Assembly: GCA_903853805.1 (NCBI GenBank)
Contig: CAINUN010000005.1
Span: 1 to 32,281 of the forward strand
Direction of reading: 5' to 3'
DNA from: an uncultured Bacteroidota bacterium
GTDB lineage: Bacteria; Bacteroidota; Bacteroidia; Chitinophagales; Chitinophagaceae
DNA length: 32,281 bases
The notes below the pieces were generated by a model that was not told where the DNA came from, did no database searches, and saw only the letters and a program-made list of their open reading frames with translations. The translations under genes and the position numbers were made by a program. This document shows positions 16,538-23,392 of this stretch, one piece after another (position 1 is the stretch's first letter; every line of letters begins with the position of its first letter).

Positions 16538-17863
16538 TTACTTCGTCATAGTTGTTGTTGTTCTTTCGTATTTTCTTTCAGTATGGCAACCTGGAGCGCA
16601 CGAACCACCTTTATCTGACTTCACAAATTTCAAAGGCATATCCCAACTACCGAAAGGAGAAGAGTCATTGATTAACTTATCATTTGGAGCACCGTGAGGA
16701 TTGTGGCAAATGGTACAGCTTCTTCCTTTTTCTCCATTCAAGTGAATGAAGTGAAGGTTTTTATCGCCATTTCTAAAGCCCGTTACGGTTGATGTTTGTT
16801 TTTCTATCAAATCAGATTTATGGCAAGTGAAGCAAAGGGCAAAGTTTTCTTTGTTACCGTTTGCATAATTCCCTACTGGGAATTCTTTATTTAATAAGCT
16901 ATGGGTATTGGTGGCGTGAGGATCGTGACAACCTGTACAACCGTTTTTATCAATAGCACCGTGAATGGATTTGCTCTTTTTAAGAGTTTGCTCAATGTTG
17001 TTGATGTGTCTATTTCCTACGGTAATGGTCTTGTTATGACAACTTAAGCACAAATCTTTGGTGTTGTTCACTAAGAACATTTTTTGATCGGAAGCGTGTG
17101 GGTTATGACAATTGAGGCAAGATAATTTATCGTTCAAAGCACCGTGAACCGTTGTTGCTTGTTCTACCTTTTTCTGCATATCTGTATGACAATAGAAGCA
17201 AAGGTTTTTAGTAGTGAGGTTCAACAATTTCTCTTCAGTAGAGCTATGTTGTGCGTGGCAATTCAAACAATTATTTTGGAATGGCGGGTGAACGTTAGGC
17301 TTCTTCATTTGTTCTGCTTGCACGTTATGGCATTTCAAACAAAGATTTGGCGATGTTTCCACTAACATTCTGTTATTATCTGATTGGTGAGGATCATGAC
17401 ATTTAACACACTCACCTTTTACAACAGGTTCGTGCTTGTGTTGTTTTTGAGCTGATTCAAGTTTGTTGTGGCAGCTTAAACAAAGTTCCCCTTCTGGATA
17501 CTTCTTTAAAAGATAGCTTTCGGGGCTGCTATGAGGAGTATGACAATCGAGACATTTGCCGTTCTTAACAGGCATGTGAACGTTTGCCATCGTATTATTT
17601 TCGTCATGACACTTATAACAAAGATTAGGCACTTCTTGAGAAAGTGTAAAACCTTTTACGTCTTTTTGAGGGTGAGTTTGCCCATTTGCCTGATGGCAGT
17701 TATCACACTTTTTCCGAGCAGCTGGGTGAATAACATCCTGACTCACTAAATTACCATGACATTCAGTAGTAGAACAAGTGTTGGTAGGTTTTTCGTTTTG
17801 TGCATCTGCCTGAAAAACAAAAAAAGAGGATATTATGAAGCAAGTCAATAATTTCTTAAGCAT
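16538..17863 (-). CDS. Secreted multiheme c-type cytochrome (doubled CXXCH type, up to 15 hemes)
   Basis: This 441-residue protein has a signal peptide (ending ...FQADAQ) and 13 canonical CXXCH heme sites, at about residues 53, 82, 104, 128, 152, 175, 199, 222, 249, 272, 309, 344 and 383. Expanded motifs sit at each end: CSTTECH (30-36, CX4CH) and CAPGCH (422-427, CX3CH), giving up to 15 hemes. Several sites read CHxPH, the doubled-CXXCH (cytochrome c3/c554-like) pattern with a nearby axial histidine. Between the motifs there is little else, so the protein is best seen as an electron wire. It is the last gene of the operon, 5 bp after the barrel gene. It lacks a lipobox and should be periplasmic or exported through or onto the barrel. 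Heme attachment would need a c-type maturation system, which is not in this window. Confidence 0.92.
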   Translation of the reverse strand: MLKKLLTCFIISSFFVFQADAQNEKPTNTCSTTECHGNLVSQDVIHPAARKKCDNCHQANGQTHPQKDVKGFTLSQEVPNLCYKCHDENNTMANVHMPVKNGKCLDCHTPHSSPESYLLKKYPEGELCLSCHNKLESAQKQHKHEPVVKGECVKCHDPHQSDNNRMLVETSPNLCLKCHNVQAEQMKKPNVHPPFQNNCLNCHAQHSSTEEKLLNLTTKNLCFYCHTDMQKKVEQATTVHGALNDKLSCLNCHNPHASDQKMFLVNNTKDLCLSCHNKTITVGNRHINNIEQTLKKSKSIHGAIDKNGCTGCHDPHATNTHSLLNKEFPVGNYANGNKENFALCFTCHKSDLIEKQTSTVTGFRNGDKNLHFIHLNGEKGRSCTICHNPHGAPNDKLINDSSPFGSWDMPLKFVKSDKGGSCAPGCHTERKYERTTTTMTK

Positions 17864-17868
17864 GACTA

Positions 17869-19872
17869 TTAGTATTTAAACTTTTTAACAATTTGGAGAC
17901 TACCACCTATACTATTATATTTTTGAGTATTTAGATAACTTCTTTGATAAGCATCTAAAGAAGCTATTAAGGAAATACTTCTGATGGATTTGGTTAATCT
18001 TATTCTTCCGGATAACAATTCTAAATCAACTTGCTGCCCATTTTGATAAGTATAAACAGCATTGAAATCAATCTTTGTTTTTACATTAACGACATATGTT
18101 ACGTTTGCATTTGCATCATAGTATGTACGACTTACGTCTGATAATGCATTCTTAGTTTCATTGTTTTGAATATTATAAAAGTAGCGATAATTAGCATTAA
18201 GTGCATAGATAAGCTTGTTGGAATTTTTACCTTGAATTGTCAAAAAACCTCTAGCCATTTTATATGGGTATAAGTTGCTTTGATAGTCATTAACCTCAGC
18301 ACCTATTGACAAGAATTTATAATCCGACTTAACTCCATAAATGCTATTGTTGAAGTAGTTAAGATATAAAGCATCCGTGTTATTAAGATTACAGTAGTCC
18401 ACACATGTATTATGGTAGTATAAATCTAAAAATCTTTTTAGTAAAGTTAAATCTGCAGAAAAACTAGTTTGATTAGCGTCATATTGATTACTTCCTGGTT
18501 GCGTAGCTGTATAGGTTAGATATACGTTACCATTCGGCGGAATTAACCCACCTGGAATACGCTTTATTTCAAGATAATTACCGTGTGTGTATAATTGATA
18601 ATCAATATTCAGGGTGTATATAATAGTTCCAGTAATGTCTTTTACAAGTAATGTAGGTTGAAGAACATAGGGTGCTTTAATGATAACAACGGCATTATCA
18701 TCTAATGTGTAGACTTCATTTATGACATTAAGGGTTTGATCGCCACTTTCATGACAGGTTCTTAAAGTATTATAATTATAGCTAATTGTAAGGTAATTTT
18801 TTCTTAATATTCTTTTTGAATAAGTAGCATTATAACCTAAATTTAAAAACCAATCTTTATATTCAGTTTGATCTGCTTTATTGTATTCACCATTTACACC
18901 CAATGTTAAACTCTCAAAAAACTGTTTGCTGACAACAGCATTTATTTGATTTTGATTAAAGCACTGGTGAGGGTTTTGACTATAGAAAAAGCTATAATTA
19001 CTTGCTATTTGTGTCTTATTTTTGAGTCTTTTATTAAAAGATTCACTTACTCTTAATTGATCAAAACTATCAATACCACATTGTCTTAATGCATAAACAT
19101 CGGTAGAAAGTCTTGTATTTTTGACAGAATCAAGAAATAACGTATTCCTTAATTGAACAGTTTGAAGATTGTTTATAACGTTAGCAAATGTATCTACTCC
19201 TCTACAAAAAGTTTTATTATTATAGGAAAGTTCAGTTTTATCTCTACTAGTATAAGATTTGGATACATTGGCAATAAATGACGATTCATTATAAATAATT
19301 TGATGAATTGTTGTTAACTCGTGTTGTTCATACAATGAATTAGTATATGACATAAATACTGGCAATCTCTTACTTTTTATCGCAAGACTCATTCCTAGTG
19401 TTTTTCCTTGGTTTTTTAAGTCAGTAAGGTTTTCTCTATTATCATAATTATCATTAAAAGAAGCAAAACCATTTAAAGTGAACTTTTTTGTAGGGAGTAT
19501 GGATGAATAGAAATTAATATTCCTTGAATCCACTAAATCATATCTATTATTAAATAACTGGCGTTTTGATTCTGCGCTTGAAGGAGTATAATTGGCATTA
19601 ATACCTAAAGTAATAAAATTTGGACTCCAAATATAACTATTAGTATTTAGCTGTAACCCGCCATAATAGCTTTTTGATTTAACATAATCACTCGCACTCT
19701 GAGAACTCATTCCTCCTTGATGAAACATGCCACCGAATCTAAACTCGCCATAAACAGAAGAAAAATTCCAAAAGCCTAAAGAAAATATTTTTCTGTCGTC
19801 TACCTGAGCTTTTGTAGATGTTATGACAAACATCAACAATAAAACTGTATTTAAAATATTTTTTTTTCGCAT
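17869..19872 (-). CDS. Outer-membrane beta-barrel, putative porin of a cytochrome conduit
   Basis: About 667 residues with a signal peptide (MRKKNILNTVLLLMFVITSTKAQ) and then alternating aromatic/polar strands to the end. The C-terminus closes on a strand with terminal aromatics (VKKFKY), as in outer-membrane barrels. Residues about 385-460 form a separate segment (DYQLYTHGNYLEIKRIPGG...GNVYLTYTA) resembling a small beta domain I associate with barrels next to multiheme cytochromes. There is no TonB box or plug domain, so it is not a SusC/TonB receptor. An ATG at 19899 overlaps the preceding stop as ATGA and would add nine residues; I prefer 19872 because it gives a normal signal peptide. Sitting between two cytochrome genes, it is the likely transmembrane sheath. 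Homology to MtrB/OmbB is not demonstrable by eye. Confidence 0.75.
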   Translation of the reverse strand: MRKKNILNTVLLLMFVITSTKAQVDDRKIFSLGFWNFSSVYGEFRFGGMFHQGGMSSQSASDYVKSKSYYGGLQLNTNSYIWSPNFITLGINANYTPSSAESKRQLFNNRYDLVDSRNINFYSSILPTKKFTLNGFASFNDNYDNRENLTDLKNQGKTLGMSLAIKSKRLPVFMSYTNSLYEQHELTTIHQIIYNESSFIANVSKSYTSRDKTELSYNNKTFCRGVDTFANVINNLQTVQLRNTLFLDSVKNTRLSTDVYALRQCGIDSFDQLRVSESFNKRLKNKTQIASNYSFFYSQNPHQCFNQNQINAVVSKQFFESLTLGVNGEYNKADQTEYKDWFLNLGYNATYSKRILRKNYLTISYNYNTLRTCHESGDQTLNVINEVYTLDDNAVVIIKAPYVLQPTLLVKDITGTIIYTLNIDYQLYTHGNYLEIKRIPGGLIPPNGNVYLTYTATQPGSNQYDANQTSFSADLTLLKRFLDLYYHNTCVDYCNLNNTDALYLNYFNNSIYGVKSDYKFLSIGAEVNDYQSNLYPYKMARGFLTIQGKNSNKLIYALNANYRYFYNIQNNETKNALSDVSRTYYDANANVTYVVNVKTKIDFNAVYTYQNGQQVDLELLSGRIRLTKSIRSISLIASLDAYQRSYLNTQKYNSIGGSLQIVKKFKY

Positions 19873-19895
19873 TGTCAATAAGTTAACGTTACAAC

Positions 19896-21248
19896 TCATT
19901 TTACAATAATTGTAATTTTCAAAGAATTCTGTTTTTCATCTTTTGGAGTACTTACTCTGGTATATTCAGCTAATATTATTCTATTTCTACGAATTCCTTT
20001 TTCTCTAAAGAAATCTCGAATGTCTTTACCCTTTTCTTTTGCTTTATAATTTGAAATACTATTTCCATTAATTGTAACAAAAATGAAAGCTTTTGTAGAT
20101 TTATTTGCATATAATCTATCAAAAACAGTATTGCAATTTTTCATTTCTATTTGCCTTTCTTCGCCGTTTAATTCTTCAATAAATTCAACAGCAAATTCTT
20201 TTTCTTGAGGCTGATTATTATTAATTACTACTTGATTATTAAACACAGAGTCTTTCTTCTTTGTATTTTCATTATTAATAATTACAGCATCAGAAGTTTT
20301 TATAGGCAGAACAGCAAGACTACTATGGAGAATACGATACAAACTATCATTATACGTAAATTTATTCTTCTTACTATAACCAAAATCGCACAACACTTCG
20401 TCTTTATAATTTATCATTTCAAGTTTAATGCTATCGTATTCTTCACCTTTGAGTCGAATTGTATAGTTGCCACTTTTCTTAATTTTATCTACAAAGAATC
20501 TACCGTCTTGGTTGATTTTTTCAATATTTATTACCTCAAAATTCTTATCATTATCCTGAATAAACACTTCTTTTCCAGCAGGAATATCCCCTGGAGTTAT
20601 TACATACATTCTAGCGTATAATCTTCTTGATAAATAATTATTTAATGCTCCAAAGCCATTAAAGTCAGCAAGTTGATTGTCTCTCAAAAAATTCTTTGTA
20701 TTTCCTCCATGAGGATTATGACAAACAGTACAAGATGCATCTTGTATATTATTGTGATACTTCGAGTTTTTATTCATGCTATTTGTATGGCAGAACAAAC
20801 ACAAATCTTGCCCTTCACGCAATAATAGTTTAGGCAATTCAGCTAAGTGTTGATTATGGCACTTAGTACAATATCCTGCTTGTATAGGCGCATGAACATA
20901 TTTATAGGTTTCATTAAAGCTTTTATGGCATCTATAACACAACCCAGGCATTGGTTCAATTAACTGTCGATTTGGTGTATGGCATAAATCACATTTTCTA
21001 TCAAAATAGGGCTTATGCAAATTCATTTTAGGCTGTTCAGGCTGAGAAGTCGTGTTTTGCTCTAAACTTGCCGTTATGTTTTTTGCGGTTGATATTTGTT
21101 GTGTATTTGTGTTACTATTTAATGGAGGTACACCATCAAAGAAAAATACAAGGGTTTTATAGGTTTGTTCTACCGTGCAACCACCAATAATTAACAAACT
21201 CAAAAATGAGATTATTACATTATAGGAATTATATTTTTTCTTCGACAT
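19896..21248 (-). CDS. Pentaheme c-type cytochrome lipoprotein with C-terminal OmpA-like region
   Basis: This 450-residue protein begins with a lipoprotein signal whose lipobox ends LIIGGC (Cys24). FFFDGVPP follows shortly after the anchor, a motif I recall from other multiheme cytochromes. Five CXXCH sites lie at about 86, 104, 127, 150 and 173. The middle (about 205-330) is a beta-rich region without hemes. The last 65 residues (IFVTINGNS... GKDIRDFFREKGIRRNRIILAEY) follow the helix-strand order of an OmpA C-terminal domain but lack its key Asp/Arg peptidoglycan contacts. It would be lipid-anchored in the periplasm or at the outer membrane, and could hand electrons to the barrel-spanning cytochrome. 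It starts 5 bp after the NHL gene and ends on an ATGA overlap with the barrel's upstream start. Confidence 0.88.
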   Translation of the reverse strand: MSKKKYNSYNVIISFLSLLIIGGCTVEQTYKTLVFFFDGVPPLNSNTNTQQISTAKNITASLEQNTTSQPEQPKMNLHKPYFDRKCDLCHTPNRQLIEPMPGLCYRCHKSFNETYKYVHAPIQAGYCTKCHNQHLAELPKLLLREGQDLCLFCHTNSMNKNSKYHNNIQDASCTVCHNPHGGNTKNFLRDNQLADFNGFGALNNYLSRRLYARMYVITPGDIPAGKEVFIQDNDKNFEVINIEKINQDGRFFVDKIKKSGNYTIRLKGEEYDSIKLEMINYKDEVLCDFGYSKKNKFTYNDSLYRILHSSLAVLPIKTSDAVIINNENTKKKDSVFNNQVVINNNQPQEKEFAVEFIEELNGEERQIEMKNCNTVFDRLYANKSTKAFIFVTINGNSISNYKAKEKGKDIRDFFREKGIRRNRIILAEYTRVSTPKDEKQNSLKITIIVK

Positions 21249-21253
21249 TTCTA

Positions 21254-22345
21254 TTACTTTTTAATTTCTATTGCTCCATAAACGTTTACTTTGTCAGGAC
21301 CGTATTGGTTACAAACAATCACTATGTATTTTAATGAATAACCAGGTGCTACAAATTTTTCGAAATACTGAAGATTATCGTAATCAACAGTTATTTTTTG
21401 AGGCAACCACATGTCGCCAGATGACTTATATGGACCACCAAAAAATAATAATAACTGTCCATCTTTATTAAATATTTGTGCATTTTCAAAACCTGCATCA
21501 ACTACAAATAAGTTTTCTTCTTTATCAACACAAATTCCTTTAGGTCTTACAAATTGTCCAAGTGAGGTGCCATAACTACCTACTGAATTTAAAAACTTCC
21601 CTGTTTTATCAAATATTTTAATTTTAAAATCTCCAAAATCCGTTACATACACCTTGTCTTTGGAAACGAAAATATTAAAAGGAGCATACAGATACCCATC
21701 ATCTCCTTGCTCATATTTACCAAACCGATCTTTTAGTTGAAGATTATTTTTATCATAAACATTTATTGAATGACCTCCAGGATTAGTTACCCAAAGTTCA
21801 TTACCATAAATAAAAACATCAGTAGGTTTAAAATCTCCTGTGTCTTTTATAGCATTAATAAATCTCTTACTACTATCAAAAACTAATACTTCATGTTTTC
21901 CTACATCGCCAATATAAACATTAAATGCGCTATCCACAGCTAATGAAAGTGGCGTTGATAATGACCCCCCCCCCGTAGGCGCTAGTATGCTCCATTTTTT
22001 TTGATTAAAGTCAAGAATATTAATTACTGCATTACCTCCATCACAAACAAACAATTTACCATTAAACACTTTTGCGATATAAGGTTTATTAATGAATGAT
22101 GTGACTTCAGGGCCAAGGATGAATGTTGCAAATTTTGATCTTTTCCCTAAGAATCTAGAATTATTGATAGTGGTCAAATATTGTAATCTTGGAGAATCCG
22201 GAAGTGGTGGGTAAACTACATAATTGCTAATGGCTTTTTTATCTTTTACAAAAATTTTTTTCATTGTTGTACAAGAAGAAAAACTAAATAGTAACAGGAA
22301 AACAAAAACCACCCCGAGGCTGTAAAAACTAATTTTGTGTGTCAT
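21254..22345 (-). CDS. NHL-repeat (six-bladed propeller) lipoprotein
   Basis: First gene of the operon, 363 residues. It has a lipoprotein signal with lipobox SFSSC (Cys25) and then a series of NHL-like blades: PYIAKVFNGKLFVCDGGNAVINILD, PLSLAVDSAFNVYIGDVGKHEVLVFD, PTDVFIYGNELWVTNPGGHSINVYD, PFNIFVSKDKVYVTDFGDFKIKIFD, and PKGICVDKEENLFVVDAGFENAQIFN. A G10 homopolymer (complement of 21965-21974) encodes Gly125-127 and is in frame here. NHL propellers mediate protein contacts. In Geobacter and other metal reducers they recur beside multiheme cytochromes; that is family knowledge and supports a joint role. The protein carries no heme motif. It is tightly linked to the pentaheme gene (5 bp gap), so expression is probably shared. 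Confidence 0.88.
   Translation of the reverse strand: MTHKISFYSLGVVFVFLLLFSFSSCTTMKKIFVKDKKAISNYVVYPPLPDSPRLQYLTTINNSRFLGKRSKFATFILGPEVTSFINKPYIAKVFNGKLFVCDGGNAVINILDFNQKKWSILAPTGGGSLSTPLSLAVDSAFNVYIGDVGKHEVLVFDSSKRFINAIKDTGDFKPTDVFIYGNELWVTNPGGHSINVYDKNNLQLKDRFGKYEQGDDGYLYAPFNIFVSKDKVYVTDFGDFKIKIFDKTGKFLNSVGSYGTSLGQFVRPKGICVDKEENLFVVDAGFENAQIFNKDGQLLLFFGGPYKSSGDMWLPQKITVDYDNLQYFEKFVAPGYSLKYIVIVCNQYGPDKVNVYGAIEIKK
21965..21974 (-). repeat. G10 homopolymer inside the NHL lipoprotein gene
   Basis: Ten consecutive C on the plus strand read as G10 in the coding strand. They cover the last base of the ACG codon and three GGG glycine codons (Thr124, Gly125-127). I noticed no other C or G run of this length in this AT-rich window. 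A gain or loss of one base would truncate the protein about a third of the way through. Confidence 0.95.
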
Positions 22346-22616
22346 TTTATTGTTGAATTAAATAGTGAGTTAAACATTGAAATACCCGCCTGCAAACATT
22401 CTTTACCAAAGTAAAAGTGTGAATTGAAAATGTTGTGTTTGTTGAGCATCGGATATACCTTGAAATTGCTTGTAAAAGTAGTTATGCCTTATGGGCTATC
22501 TAATGATAATTGTCAGGCAAAGCAATGACTCTTCTTACTTTAATGAACTTTAATTCAATGCTAATATTGTGAAGAATTTCAGAAGTGTTTTTTGGAATTT
22601 TATCAAATCACTTTTT

Positions 22617-23321
22617 ATGAAAAAAGCAATTATAGTAATTATAGCAATTCTCGGTTTTTGTCAAACAAAAGCACAGCACAATAACCATGAGACTCAGCGC
22701 ACACATGCAGTTGTTATTGACTCCATTATTCAAACATCAAACTACACTTATTTATTAGGTAGAGAAAATAAAACATCAACTTGGTTGGCTGTGCCCACAA
22801 CTGAGGCTCAAGTAGGCAAAACTTATTATTATATGGGTGGAATGGCAATGAACAACTTTGCTAGTAAAGAATTGAAGCGTTCTTTTGATGTCGTGATGTT
22901 TTTGGGTGGCATTTCTGATGTACCATTAGATGAAACTGGTAATGCTCAAAACAATCCTCATGCAAATGATAAGCCTTATAAAAGAGTAGTCCCAACAGAA
23001 AATAAAATTGAGGTCAATATTGAACCTATTGCAGACGGAATAACTATCAAAGAACTATTCTCAAACAAAGAAAAATATGCTGGTAAAACTGTAAAAATAA
23101 AGGCAAAGGTGACAAAATACAATGAAGCAATTATGAATAAAAATTGGGCTCATTTACAAGATGGCAGCAACTTTGAGGGAAAATATGACTTGGTAGTAAC
23201 AACAGAATCAACAGTTAAAGTTGGTGATATTGTGGTTATTGAAGGAACTGTTATTTTGAACAAGGATTTTGGATACGGTTATAATTTTGATTTATTGGTA
23301 GAAAATGCTGTAGCTAAATAA
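22617..23321 (+). CDS. Secreted OB-fold protein, NrfJ-like
   Basis: About 234 residues from ATG 22617, with a signal peptide (MKKAIIVIIAILGFCQTKAQ). A GTG at 22569 would only add residues before it. The N-terminal part (TYLLGRENKTSTWLAVPTTEAQVGKTYYYMGGMAMNNFASKEL) is followed by a low-complexity linker. The C-terminal OB-like domain (about 150-234) has GKTVKIKAKVTKYN, KNWAHLQDGS, LVVTTESTVKVGDIVVIEGTV and FGYGYNFDLLVE. This end resembles NrfJ and related proteins found next to c-type cytochrome genes in Shewanella and others; their function is unclear. The divergent position beside the multiheme operon, with a shared 270-bp upstream region, suggests a role in the same respiratory system. A terminator follows at 23344. 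Confidence 0.75.
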   Translation: MKKAIIVIIAILGFCQTKAQHNNHETQRTHAVVIDSIIQTSNYTYLLGRENKTSTWLAVPTTEAQVGKTYYYMGGMAMNNFASKELKRSFDVVMFLGGISDVPLDETGNAQNNPHANDKPYKRVVPTENKIEVNIEPIADGITIKELFSNKEKYAGKTVKIKAKVTKYNEAIMNKNWAHLQDGSNFEGKYDLVVTTESTVKVGDIVVIEGTVILNKDFGYGYNFDLLVENAVAK

Positions 23322-23343
23322 ACAATATTAATTTTTCTTTTAT

Positions 23344-23376
23344 AAACCTCTTGAAAAAATCAGGAGGTTTTTCTTT
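23344..23376 (+). terminator. Rho-independent terminator after the OB-fold gene
   Basis: AAACCTC and GAGGTTT extend to an 11-bp stem (23344-23354 with 23360-23370) with an A5 loop and a T-rich tail. Its position also argues against the TTG at 23351 as start of the next gene, since that would place the start inside the stem. Confidence 0.75.
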
Positions 23377-23392
23377 AAATAAAAAATTGCAC

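Noticed and set aside
22056-22460. A consensus promoter for the NHL/cytochrome operon or for the divergent OB-fold gene
   Set aside because: Partial -7 boxes exist (for example TTACTTTG on the minus strand, complement of 22407-22414, and TACCTTGA at 22456), but none has a TTTG at 17-23 bp, so I could not assign a start.
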